Shown here in pieces: positions 16,238 to 28,066 of a stretch of 64,000 nucleotides of DNA. The notes beneath the pieces were generated by a model. It searched no databases. It saw nothing but the letters and a program-made list of their open reading frames with translations, and had not been told where the DNA came from. Within the stretch, counting starts at the first letter, position 1, and each line of letters begins with the position of its first letter. The stretch comes from Pleurodeles waltl (Eukaryota; Chordata; Amphibia; Caudata; Salamandridae). A program made the position numbers and the translations under genes. The stretch is taken from the NCBI RefSeq assembly GCF_031143425.1, contig NC_090448.1, forward strand, positions 333,200,177 through 333,264,176, read 5' to 3'.

Positions 16238-18744
16238 TGTAAGGAAATGCCTCCTTGGCATGGTTACCCCCTGACGTCTTGCCTTTGCTGATGCCAAGTT
16301 ATGATTTGAAAGTGTGCTGAGGCCTGCTAACCAGGCCCCAGCACCAGTGTTCATTCCCTAAAACTGTACCTTTGTTTCCACAATTGGCACACCCTGGCAC
16401 CCAGGTAAGTCCCTTGTAACTGGTACCCCTGATACCAAGGGCCCTGATGCCAGGGAAGGTCTCTAAGGGCTGCAGCATGTCTTATGCCACCCTGGGGATC
16501 CCTCACTCAGCACAGACACACTGCTTGCCAGCTTGTGTGTGCTGGTGGGGAGAAAATGACTAAGTCGACATGGCACTCCTCTCAGGGTGCCATGCCAACC
16601 TCACACTGCCTATGGCATAGATAAGTCACCCCTCTAGCAGGCCTTACAGCCCTAAGGCAGGGTGCACTATACCATAGGTGAGGGCATGAGCACTAAGCCC
16701 CTACAGTGTCTAAGCAAAACCTTAGACATTGTAAGTACAGGGTAGCCATAAGAGTATATGGTCTGGGAGTCTGTCATGCACGAACTCCACAGCACCATAA
16801 TGGCTACACTGAAAACTGGGAAGTTTGGTATCAAACTTCTCAGCACAATAAATGCACACAGTGTATATTTTATTGTGAAATATACCCCAGAGGGCATCTT
16901 AGAGATGCCCCCTGAAAACATACCCGACTTCCAGTGTGGGATGACTAGTTTTACCAGCCTGCAACACACTAGACATGTTGCTGGCCCCATGGGGAGAGTG
17001 CCATTGTCACTCTGTGGCTAGTAACAAAGCCTGTACTGGGTAGAGGTGCTTCTCACCTCCCCCTGCAGGAACTGTAACACCTGGCGGTGAGCCTCAAAGG
17101 CTCACCCCCTTTGTTACAGCGCCCAGGGCACTCCAGCTAGTGGAGATGCCTGCCCCTTCGGCCACAGCCCCACTTTTGGCGGCAAGGCCGGAGGAGATAA
17201 TGAGAAAAACAAGGAGGAGTCACTGGCCAGTCAGGACAGCCCCTAAGGTGTCCTGAGCTGAGGTGACTCTGACTTGTAGAAATCCTCCATCTTGCAGATG
17301 GAGGATTCCCCCAATAGGATTAGGGATGTGCCTCTACCCCCCCCCCCCCCTGCCCCCCCCCCCCCCCCCCTCAGGGAGGAGGCACAAAGAGGGTGTAGCC
17401 ACCCTCAGGGCTAGTAGCCATTGGCTACTAACCCCCCAGACCTAAACACACCCCTAAATTGAGTATTTAGGGGCTCCCAGAACCTAGCAAGATAGATTCC
17501 TGCAACCTGGAGATGAAGAAGGACTGCTGACCTGAAGCCCTGCAGAGAAGACGGAAACACCAACTGCTTTGGCCCCACCCCTACCGGCCTGTCTCCCCAC
17601 TTCAAGAAAAACTGCAACAGCGACGCGTTCCACAGGGTCCAACGACCTCTGAAGCCTCAGAGGCCTACCCTGCATCTAAAAGGACCAAGAACTCCTGAGG
17701 ACAGCGGCTCTGCTCCAAAGAAGAAACATCTTTGCCACAAAGAAGCATCTTTTAAAAACAACACGTTTCCTGCCGGAAGCGTGTGACTTTGCACTCTGCA
17801 CCCGACGCCCCCGGCTCGACATGCGGAGAAACAACACTACAGGGAGGACTCCCCGGCGACTACGACCCTGTGAGTAGCCAGAGTTGACCCCCCTGACCCC
17901 CCCCAGCGACGCCTGCAGAGGGAATGCAGAGGGTCCCCATGACCGCGACTGCCTGCTTCTAAGAACCCGACGCCTGGTAAAGACACTGCACCTGCAGCCC
18001 CCAGGACCTGAAGGATCCGACCTCCAGTGCAGAAGCGACCCCCAGGTTGGCCCTCTCCCTTGCCCAGGTGGTGGCTACCCCGAGGAGCCCCCCCCCTTAC
18101 CTGCCTGCTTTGCTGTAGAGACCCCTGGGTCTCCCATTGAACTCCATTGCAAACCTGACGCCTGTTTGCACTCTGCACCCGACCGCCCCCGTGCTGCTGA
18201 GGGTGTACTTTTTGTGCTGACTTGTGTCCTCCCCGGTGCCCTACAAAACCCCCCTGTTCTGCCCTCAGAAGACGCGGGTACTTACCTGCTGGCAGACTGG
18301 AACCGGGGCACCCCCTTCTCCATTGAAGCCTATGTGTTTTGGGCACCACTTTGACCTCTGCACCTGACCGGCCCTGAGCTGCTGGTGTGGTAACTTTGGG
18401 GTTGCCCTGAACCCCCAACGGTGGGCTACCTTGGACCCAACTTTGAACCCTGTAGGAGGTTTACTTACCTGCAAAACTAACAAAGACTTACCTCCCCCAG
18501 GAACTGTTGAAAATTGCACTGTCTAGTTCTAAAATAGCTTATTGCCATTTTTGTGAAAACTGTACATGCTATTTTGCTGATTCAAAGTTCCTAAGTTACC
18601 TAAGGAAAATACCTTTCATTTGAAGTATTACTTGTAAATCTTGAACCTGTGGTTCTTAAAATAAACTAAGAAAAGTTATTTTTCTATACAAAAACCTATT
18701 GGCCTGGAATTGTCTTTGAGTGTGTGTTCCTCATTTATTGCCTG
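16238..18744 (+). mobile_element. LTR-like element copy 1, 3' end lost
   Basis: Starts TGTAAGGAAATGCC and follows the element at 32384-34999 closely to about 18744, where it stops about 190 bp short of the full end and joins R2 recombinase sequence. It has no coding capacity beyond chance open frames. A C-rich tract lies at about 17338-17370. Confidence 0.8.
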
Positions 18745-19817
18745 CACCTGAACCTAAAACACACTCCATCTTCATGCATGAAGATTGAGCGGCAGCAGTT
18801 GACAATCTGATTTTCCTTCAGAGATCAGCAAACTCATTCCGGCTGCCAGGCACCCTTCAACCAAGACTTGTATATACCTGCTTTTGGGTCAAGTTTGTGG
18901 TTCGATATACTATGAAAAATGTTCAAGCCCTCTTTGCGCCATTTTCCGAGGTGTTGTTGGGCTACAGTTAGCCTGGCAAGGTTCTGCTTTGGGCACAATT
19001 AAAGGGTGTACTTCGGTGGTATCAGCTTTCTTGTGGTTGCCTGATCAGCCCTGCCTGTTGGTCACCTGTTGTGACTCACTTCATGAAAGGACTCCCAACA
19101 TGTTTCCTCTAAAACCCTAAATTATGCCCCTTTGGGAACTTAATCTAGTTTTAACATTTTTGATGTGCTCATCATTTTGAGCACATTTACAGTTGCCCTT
19201 TGCATCTGTTTACCGTCAAAACTGTTTTCCTGGTGGCCATTATGTGTGCGACTAGGGTTAGCGAGCTTCAAGCACCCTCTGTGCACCCTCCATGCGCCAA
19301 TTTCTTTTCAGAAAAACTAGTCCTCCGGACCCGCACCTATTTTCTTCCGAAGTTAGTGACCCCATTCCATGCTGACCAAAGCATCACACTGCCAACCTTG
19401 TTTGCTCCTCCCCACCCGATACAGAGGAGAGACTACATCGACTGGACCTAAAAAGAGCATTGTCATTGTACGTTGATCATACCAGAGAACACTGGGTGAA
19501 CAAGCAACTCTTTGTTATGTTCACAGGAGCAAAAAAATGGAAAGCCGTGCAGAAACCAACCATCTCCGGATTGATTATGCGCTTCCTAAAGATCTGGTAC
19601 ACACTGCCTAGAAGTTCCCCCTGAGGGTTTGCGGGCTCATTTTACCAAAGCCAAGGCAGCTACCACAGTGTTAGCTTGTGCAGTCCCCACCCTTAACATC
19701 TCTGAGGCCTCAACTTGGGCATCTCTGTACACATTTACCAAGCAATACTGCCAGGACATTCATGTCCGTCGTGACAGGCACTTTGCGCATTCGGTCCTCC
19801 AGGACTTCCTGGTCTGA
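18745..19817 (+). pseudogene. R2 ORF3 (tyrosine recombinase), decayed
   Basis: It resumes at the linker that precedes the recombinase domain (Glu-Ile-Glu-like block). Blocks like Leu-Val-Ala-Ile-x-x-Ala-x-Arg-Val-Ser-Glu (19225-19275), a HxxR equivalent changed to His-Phe-Thr-Lys (about 19637), and Lys-Gln-Tyr-Cys (about 19740-19750) are readable, ending Leu-Gln-Asp-Phe-Leu-Val. The loss of the HxxR Arg and the broken frames make it inactive. Confidence 0.75.
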
Positions 19818-19857
19818 ATCTGTTCGAAGGTCCACCGCTGAAGAGATATTCCTTTGG

Positions 19858-20230
19858 CAACTATTGTAAGGTAATAAATTTGCATGTAGGAGTCTGTATC
19901 AGATAAACAAGTTACTTAATTTCGGTAATGCCTAATTTGGTAGAGAGTCTAGCCTTCGATCATCCCATTCTCCCCCGCTTCTGCAAAGAAGTTACTCAAC
20001 TAGTATGGACCATGTAGGGCCTTTGTGTCTGCATACTGGTCCATCAGCATTCTGTTGTGGCTTTGTGCTTCTGGTGTGGAAATGTCATGAAAAGATACTG
20101 ATGTTAGCGTGCAGGGGTGCGCATGTCACTTCTGGTGCCGATGACACATATGCAAAGCTGATAAACTCTGCTTACTGACATGCAGAGGTAGTGCTCAAGA
20201 CTTTCAGAATCCAGTCTGATGCCATATACT
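19858..20230. repeat. R2 internal complementary region and right ITR
   Basis: The complementary region is at 19858-19960 and the right ITR at 20060-20223. The right ITR loses its outer end at TCTGATGCC, where an unrelated repeat begins. Confidence 0.65.
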
Positions 20231-22900
20231 AAGTAAATGAAATGCAAGAATTACTCCCAACCCAAACTACCACTCGAGGACCTTTAGGACTGAGTAAGCA
20301 CAGGAACACCTGAGGTAAGTAGATAAGATTCCACAAGCGCCTGTGTGCAGAGTTGTAACCCCGGGTCAGTGTCCATAGAATAGCATGGGAAAGTCGTGGT
20401 TGGAGTTTTCGAGTTCTAGGACCCTTCCCAGAGGACCCTGAGAAAACCCGTTGGGATAAGGGAGTATGGATAGTTCCCCACCCGTGGATAACCCAGAACA
20501 GTGGAGTACCTACACTAGGGAGCCCAGGTGCATAGGGGTGAAGTTGTGTCGGACCTTTCTTCTGAAGCAAATAGAGCCAATAGAATAACTCAGTTATCCA
20601 GCTGCTGTCGTGACCAGTGAACCAGGTCGGTGGAACCCAGGCATGGATTCCTGAAGAAGCAGACCTAAGGAAAGAGGGGACAGATTCCAGACCACCTGGA
20701 GGTGCCCAGGCGGTGCAGGAAGGCAATGCTCACCCTTCCAGAAGATGCTTTCCTGTTAGACGGTGGACAAAGGAGTGTAGCTGTGGAGTCCAGGTGATGT
20801 GGAAGACCTCTGGAGTCGTCAACGAGCTGTCCCATGCCAGTTCTTGAACTACAGAGTGCTCAGTGGTCAACGGGAGCACCAGCAAGCCTTGGCAAATGCA
20901 GGGAAGCGTTGCACGAAATTTGTAGGATTTGTGGGGACCAGCAAGGTCCAGGTGATCGAACCTTTGTAGGTAGGTCAGGGCCAGACCTCAGCAAGCAGAA
21001 GAGCCAGCATGAATCTATGGAGCTCCCAGGAGGACCCTCTGGAAGCAGTCACAGGGAGGTCTCAACACCACAGCAAAGAGGCATGCTCACGTCTCAGGAG
21101 TTGCAGATAGGCACCATTCTGGGAGCTGGACAGTGCTGGAGTCCGGGGCTTCCCGAAGCTAGGAGGTCTTCAGACTGAAGAACCAGTAAGCATTGGCAGT
21201 GATAAACAGAATCGGTGCACAGGGATTAAAGCCAACCAGCTCCAGCAAGGGACCACAGACTTCTCAGTTGCAAAGAAGACAGGTCAGACCTCTAGAGAGC
21301 CACAGAACCACCACCTGTGTTGTAGAGCCTTAAAGAGTCCGTGAGACAGCAGGATCCACAAGTTGCATCTGCAGGCCCCTTAACGACGACGACCGGAAGA
21401 GAGACTTCTTCACTCCAAGGGAGATTCCTTCTTTCTTTCCTAAGTGCAGGCAGAGTCCCTGTGACTCTGGAAGACGCATCGGGGTTGCAGACGTCTTGCT
21501 GAATTTGGAAACAAAGTTGCAGTAGGAGCCCTCCTACTGGTTACGGTCTTGCTCATAGATCCAGCTAAGAACAGCATTGGTTCCAGAGTCCAGGTTGCAG
21601 AAGTGTCTTGCAGAGTAGACTTGCAGATGTTCCTGACGTCTTGCAGACGAATCTGGGGTCCCACCCTCAAGGGGGAGCCCTTAAGTAACCCAGGAAGGGT
21701 GTTGGACACTAACTGCAGTGACCCACCAATCAGAAGGGGGGGGGGGCAGTCAGGGACATCACCCCGCTGGACTAACAAGTCAGATGCTCCCAGGGGCCTC
21801 TGCTCATCTTGTTTTCAAGATGGCAGAAACAAGTGGCCACCTGGCTGAGCACTGTGCACCTCCCTACGGGGGCTGGACAGGGGTGGGGTAACTCCCCTGT
21901 CCTTTTTGTGGTTTCGCGCCAGAGAGGGAGCCAGGGGCTCCTGCACTGGAGTTAAAATGTTTTTGCAAGGAGGGCACCAAATGTGCCCTTCTAAGCAGTC
22001 TGGTGACACTCCGAGGCATCCCCATCCAGGCCCAGCGACACCAATTTCTAAAGGAGAGATGGTCACACCTCTCCTCCATAGGGAATCCTTTGTTCTGCCT
22101 TCCCCTGCCCAAGTTAAGCTCAGCAGCAGGAGGGCAGAACAGTGTCTGGGGTTGGCAGCAGCACGGGCTGGCATGCAGACCCTGCAAGGCTGTACAGGCA
22201 GATGTGGGGGATCCCCTAGGTAACCCCCAGAGTGCATGGTATCATGCAACTAGCACTGGAATCAGTGTAGTTACATGATTTCAACATGTTTGATGACAAA
22301 CGTGCCTAGGTTTGGTGAAGCCATTATGTAGTTGGACATCTCGTGTTGACCAGTGTCCACTACATATACCCTAAGATGGCGTCCTCACACTCGCAATGCC
22401 CCGAAAATGGCATCTGGTGCTTGTAGGGGCACCTCTGCTCGTACAGGGGTGCCCTCACTCTGAGAGCCATGCACCCTGCCCTTGGGCTGAAGGGCCTACC
22501 TTAGGGGTGACTTTTAGGGTCAGAGCGCAGTGACCATGATATAAGGCAAACCTTTTATCTGGGGTGAAAGGTGCATGCACCATTTCACAAAGGCTGCAAT
22601 GACAGGCCTGTATTCACAGTTTGCATTGGCCCCCATGGGTGGCACAACACATGCTGCAGCTCATGGGGGATCCCTGCTGTACCAATGCCCTGGGTATCTA
22701 AGTACCCTATATTAGGGACTTACATGGGTGCACCAGTATGCCAATTGTGGGGTGTAAATGTTACTGACCAACTCAATTTAGGAGAGAGAATAATGACACT
22801 GGGGTCCTGGTTAGCAGGATCCAGTGTATTACTGTGTGAACACACTGACACCAGGCAAAAAGTGGGGTTTACTATGTCAGAAAGGTGCTACCTTCCTACT
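20231..22900 (-). mobile_element. Diverged LTR-like repeat
   Basis: The right end (CTACCTTCCTAC preceded by GCAAAAAGTGGGG and TTAGCAGGATCC) mirrors the reverse complement of the start of the element at 32384. The interior has the same low-coding, CAG/CTG-rich texture. No left terminus or target duplication was found, so it is probably truncated. Confidence 0.5.
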
Positions 22901-23329
22901 TGCACCGCATGTGATAAATGCAAAACTCATAATCCCAGTAATTCTGTTAATTTTAAATATGTACAGTAAATGTTATTTTCATAGCCGCTCGTATTGAGAG
23001 CCTAAATGTCATGATCTAGAGGATGACTACAGAAGACGGCACTCAAACATCACATCCTAAAGAAATGTAAGCCGCATTTGTGGAATATTGACTTGATAAA
23101 AACTGATGGTGTATTATACAATACATTCATGGTTTTTATGATGTCATAACTATTTGGTAGTGTCAAGGATGGTAGCGGTGCTGCTGGTTTTAGGGTTAAT
23201 TCCCAGTTCTTGTATTTTTTTTTATAAAATGCTAATTGCATTATACGTGTCCTGCGTTCTCAATTGTTTAACAAATATTAACAGTCTTTTCCTCATCATG
23301 GCTAACTTTGCAATAATGTGAGTGGAAAG
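22901..23329. other. Unassigned, AT-rich
   Basis: No gene, terminal repeat or tandem structure was seen. Confidence 0.4.
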
Positions 23330-23879
23330 GTAAGCCCCACTGGATGCTTGTTCAAAGAACAAAGATTTAAGGCAGTACCTGAACCTCATCAAGAAGGGTT
23401 CAGCTCGCAGGTGAACAGGTAAGAAATTCCACAGCCTAAACTTGCATGAAGGAAAGCACTGCCTTCCTGGTCTAGCTTTGCGTATTCTAGTAATCTAGTA
23501 GACCCCTGTGTACATTAGTGGCCCCAGGAGGGAGATACCGTGCCAATCGATCCTTGATGAAACTAGCGATACATATAGGGATTTATTGACAAGGCATAAG
23601 GTCTTAAACTGAATTCTCTCTCTTCCTAAGCAGTGACCAGTGTAACTAATACAAAATAGGGCTTGTTGGATCTGGCCCTCTCTGCAGGGTCACTCCCAAA
23701 CTATTTGCCTTTTACCCTCCACTTTCTGCTGAATTCATTTTTGTTGACCTTAGGACTTTGTGCATTTTACAACTGCCAACCGGTTCTGAAGTGCTTGTGC
23801 TCTCTCCCTAAAACATGGTTACATTGACTTATACTAAATTAGCATATTTAATTTACTTGTGGTCACAGTTTCCTTCGTG
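23330..23879. repeat. Probable dispersed repeat, class unknown
   Basis: Texture (a conserved-looking CAGCTCGCAGGTGAACAGG segment and a CTCTCTGCAGGGTCACTCC segment) resembles common amphibian non-coding repeats as I remember them. This cannot be confirmed from the window, where it occurs once. Confidence 0.3.
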
Positions 23880-25290
23880 TACTGGAATTCGGTCGCGGGC
23901 CTGGTCAAGGAGTAGTTCTGGTAGATGTGCTTCTCCATGGACCTCACAAGGTAAGACTTGGCGTAAGCAGTCGAAGTCGCAAAAGTTACCAACTTCCCAG
24001 CTGTTCAGGCGCTCCCCATTCCTCTGCTGAGGAGTCGAGGCCTAAGTCTGTCCTGCATTTTCCACCCTTTCCGGGGGCTGAGGCGACTGTGGCCCAGATG
24101 TGTGAATTCTACATTTCCCTTCATGGTATTTTTGGGAAATCGCCTGCCCCTGAAGCGCCTGTGGGCCCCAAGAAGTTGCAAGGTGTCTTGTGTCCACGCT
24201 GGCAGGTTTGCCCTCCGCTTCAGTTAGGTCTCTGGCTTTAGTTGGCTAAGCCATTAGGATGCCGGTGCACAGCCCTTTGGGTTCATTCCGTCAGCGCCGG
24301 TATCCAATCAGCTGACTCTGGCAACTTTACTGGTGGCGCCAATCTACCTTGCATCCCTTTCCCCATCTGAAGTTGACATCAAGGATTCGCCTTCTCTGTA
24401 CTACTTGACATTGGGTATGGCTCCAGTCATTTCAGTTATCGCTGACCGCTCTCCACATTCTGGGGAGTTCCCTCATGTTTGTACTTCTGAGGGACTTGGT
24501 GAAGAAGCTTTGACTCTACCACACATTTCACGTGTGGAGCAGCTTGGCCTTGCTACAGAGGGGAGTTTCTCTCTTGCTGACATGCTGAGAAGGGTTGCTG
24601 TGATTTTGTTTTTGACACTTCCTTCAGTGGAATTGTCTTCGGATTATCTCATTGATGTTCTTCATCAAGGACAAACTGAAGTGGAGCTCGTACTACCTTA
24701 CACTGAAGCCTTACATGATATTTTGTTGGGGTCTTGGGCTCGGCCTGATACAGGGGCCCCTTTTGATCGGGTTGTATCTCAAAGGCACCAACTAGCCCCA
24801 GGTGATCCGGCTTGTTTAATTAGACATCCTGCTCACCGTGGTTAGGTGGTACAGGCTGCTTTAGTCTCTCATGCTATTGAGGTTCTACCACATGTCCCAT
24901 CTGATAAGAGATATCAGGAGTATGGATGTTTTGTGTTCTGCCTTATTTTCTGTGAATACGTCTTGCGTTCTAGGACGGTTTTCGCATTCATTATGGGACT
25001 CATTGGCAAACATCTTACCTATGCTTCTAGTTGATATCAGGGACATTCTTGCCGCTATGATTCAAGATGGCCGGCAGGCAGCCAAACTTATCATTTGCTG
25101 CAATATGGATACTACTGACTCTGTGGGTCGGGCCATGGCCTTTGTCGCTGTGCGTGGTTCTGCACCTCTGGATTTTCAAACGCAGTTCAAGCCACATTAA
25201 TGGACATGCCTTTTGATGGTGCCTGTTTATTTGGTACTCAGGCTGAGTCCACTTTAAGGCATTTTTGAGACAGTAGGGGTGGAACAGTGA
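23880..25290 (+). pseudogene. DIRS gag fragment R3
   Basis: A diverged DIRS ORF1. At 24040-24110 the Phe-Pro-Pro-Phe-Pro-Gly motif and the Glu-Phe-Tyr block match A2 gag. At 24590-24830 it matches the central region (Leu-Pro-Ser-Val and Leu-Gly-Ser-Trp), and at 25090-25130 the Asp-Thr-Thr-Asp-Ser-Val-Gly-Arg-Ala-Met block. Frames are broken. The B1 element lies downstream, so R3 may be the older host into which B1 landed. Confidence 0.7.
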
Positions 25291-25625
25291 ATTAACTTGG
25301 TTCCTCTCTATCCTTTGAGCTAGTTAAAACCTCCTTTTTTAGCAGATGAGCCATGCTTTGCCGGTGTCAGGAGACTTTTTCTGTTGTCTGTTCCACCTAA
25401 TAGTCATACCTAGTGGGTGTTCTTGCTTTCGACAGGTATAAAGTGTAAAGTATTGGGATGTTATCCTAGAACCCAATGCAGGAGGTTTCATGTCTGATGT
25501 TTCAAGGGTACTTCAATTATTATTCTTTATGTGGTGTGAAAGTGCTAGTTCTCCACTTCAGGCTTGTCGACGACAGCTTCTTAGCTGTCTATTTCTTTTT
25601 TAACCTGATATAAAGGTAACACTGT
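25291..25625. other. Unassigned stretch before B1
   Basis: It may be decayed continuation of R3, but no motif can be read. No gene was seen. Confidence 0.3.
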
Positions 25626-25803
25626 GTTCGATGGCATGTGTAGCTGCAGATACACATGTTGTGCATAGCCCGCCATCTGGTGTTTGGTCGGCGTGTTACA
25701 AGTTGTTTTTCTTCGAAGAAGTCTTTCGAGTCACGAGACCGAGGGACTCCTCCTCTTTTGCTTCCATTGCGCATAGGCGTCGACTCCATCTTCGATTGTT
25801 TTC
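25626..25803. repeat. B1 left inverted terminal repeat
   Basis: Pairs with 31318-31490 with a few mismatches. It includes CTTCGAAGAAG, a short palindrome also present in B2. Confidence 0.9.
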
Positions 25804-26022
25804 TTTCCGCCATCGGGTTCGGACGTGTTCCTTTTCGCTCCGGGTTTCGGAACGGAAAGATAGTTAAAAATTCGGAAAATTACATCGGTATTGTTGCGTT
25901 CGGGATCGGGTTAGATAGAATCGACACCGAATCGAATCATGAAGAGCTCTGGTAGCCCTTCGGGGTAATTTCGATTCCCCGTCGGGGCCTGGTCGGCCCG
26001 ACCGCGTGTAACATCGAGGCTG

Positions 26023-28066
26023 ATGGAACGGACCCCGTTCCGATTCTGTCCTAAATGCCACAACAAATACCCATATACAGACCAACATTTGGTCTGTAAC
26101 CTATGCCTGTCGCCCGAGCACAAGGAAGAAACTTGTGAGGCCTGTCGTGCGTTTTGATCCCGAAAAACGCTCCGTGACCGGCGAGCCAGAAGATTACAGA
26201 TGGCGTCCACGCCGACAGGACACCGAGAGTTCGAGGAACAAGGAGAAGAAGAGGAAGCCTTCTCTATCCATGAATCGGACTCGGAGGAATTCGACGTCCA
26301 CGAAACAGTGAGTAAGACGTCGAAGCCAGTACACAAGAAAACAGACAAGGCCCAGGGGACGCCACTGCCAACAGGCCATGGCTCAACCCATAAAGTAGGT
26401 GACCGCCCATCGGCACCGAAAAAGGCCGAACTAGTGCCGAGATCGTCCGACTCGGGTCGAGACACAGGCACGCAGCAATCTCGGGACCGAGAAAGTGCTG
26501 CCGACAAAGATCGACGCCGAGACAGCAGAGCCGAAGCTGCTCGACGCAGAGACAGCGGCACCGAGGAGGATCGACGCCGAGAAGTTTCGACTCCAAAAAA
26601 GAGAAAAGTCGCCTTGGAGCCGAAAACGAGTAAGGACATAGTTTCGGTGCCGAAACGACCGGCAACCGAGCCAACTACCAGCTCCTATTCAGAGGAGCAA
26701 TCACTGTCCTCTCAATTGCGCAGACATAGATTCGAGGACGAGTTCCACTGAAGTGGACCACACTCAAAAGAGGATCTTTATACAGAGTGGAACAGGGAAG
26801 ATCAGCACCCTTCCCCCTATTAGGAGAAAAAGGAGACTAGAGTTCCAACCACAGGAACAAGCACCACAAACAAAAGTGGTGAAGAAGGTAACTCCGCCAC
26901 CCTCTCCTCCACCTCTAACTCACATATCACCGGCACAGACTCCGTCACACTCACCGGCTCACACCACCATGAACCAAGATGACCAGGACGCTTGGGACCT
27001 ATACGACGCCCCAGTGTCAGACAACAGTCCGGAGGCGTATCCTACCAAGCCCTCACCACCAGAGGACAGCACAGCGTATTCACAGGTGGTAGCTAGGGCA
27101 GCAGAGTTCCATAACGTGTCGCTACACTCGGAACCTGTCGAGGATGATTTCCTTTTCAACACCCTCTCCTCCACCCATAGCACCTACCAGAGCCTGCCTA
27201 TGCTCCCAGGAATGCTAAGGCACGCAAAGCAAATCTTCAAAGAGCCTGTCAAGAGTAGAGCAATAACACCAAGGGTGGAAAAGAAATATAAAGCACCGCC
27301 CACAGACCCTGCTTTCATCACCTCACAACTGCCACCAGATTCAGTTGTAGTAGGGGCAGCTCGCAAGAGAGCCAACTCTCACACATCAGGTGATGCACCA
27401 CCCCCGGATAAAGAAAGCCGCAAGTTCGACGCAGCCGGAAAAAGGGTCGCAGTACAAGCTGCAAACCAGTGGTGCATCGCTAACTCTCAAGCACTCCTAG
27501 CGCGATATGACAGAGCCCATTGGGACGAGATGCAGCACCTCATCGAGCATCTACCCAAAGATTTACAAAAAAGGGCGAAACAGGTGGTTGAGGAGGGACA
27601 AAACATCTCCAATAACCAAATACGCTCCTCTATGGATGCAGCGGACACAGCTGCAAGAACAATTAACACAGCAGTAACCATAAGAAGGCACGCGTGGTTA
27701 CGAACATCTGGCTTTAAACCGGAGATACAGCAAGCGGTGCTCAATATGCCATTTAATGAGCAACAATTGTTCGGACCTGAAGTGGACACGGCAATTGAGA
27801 AGCTAAAAAAGGACACTGACACTGCCAAGGCCATGGGCGCACTCTATTCCCCGCAGGGCAGAGGCACTTTCGGCACCTTCCGCAAAACAACCTTCAGAGG
27901 GGGGTTTCGGGGTCAGGCCACACAAGCCAGTACATCACATTCAACACCGTCTACCTACCAGGGACAGTACCAAAGGGGAGGTTTTCGGGGCCAGTACAGA
28001 GGAGGACAATTCCCTAGAAACAGGGGAAAATTTCAAAGCCCAAAAACACCTGCAACCAAACAGTGA
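26023..28066 (+). pseudogene. B1 ORF1 (Gag-like) with one stop and one frameshift
   Basis: Starts at ATG 26023 and would encode about 680 residues. Residues 9-41 carry the same eight-ligand Cys/His module as A1 with identical spacing (C9, C12, H22, C25, C28, H33, C38, C41). An in-frame TGA (26155-26157) follows where B2 has an Arg codon, so it looks like CGA to TGA decay. A frameshift between about 26740 and 26753 separates the basic Arg/Asp/Ser-rich part from the rest; B2 reads through this point. The open part 26753-28066 holds the conserved Arg-Arg-His-Ala-Trp-Leu-Arg block and an RGG-rich tail. The final TGA at 28064-28066 is followed by the open ORF3 frame. Confidence 0.88.

Larger units (their letters stand above)
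7121..20230 (+). mobile_element. DIRS copy R2, decayed, split by younger insertions
   Basis: R2 is a family-A DIRS copy whose left ITR, gag and start of RT lie at 7121-9938, a short further RT piece at 15934-15983, and recombinase, complementary region and right ITR at 18745-20230. The young element A1 and two LTR-like repeats occupy the gaps. About 1 kb of RT/RNase H is missing across the LTR repeats, which points to a deletion there. All its genes are broken. Confidence 0.8.

Noticed and set aside
17837..18418. 193-codon minus-strand frame in LTR-like copy 1
   Set aside because: Equivalent frames in the copies at 34236 and 53030 are broken at different places, and the content is low-complexity, so it is not a conserved gene.
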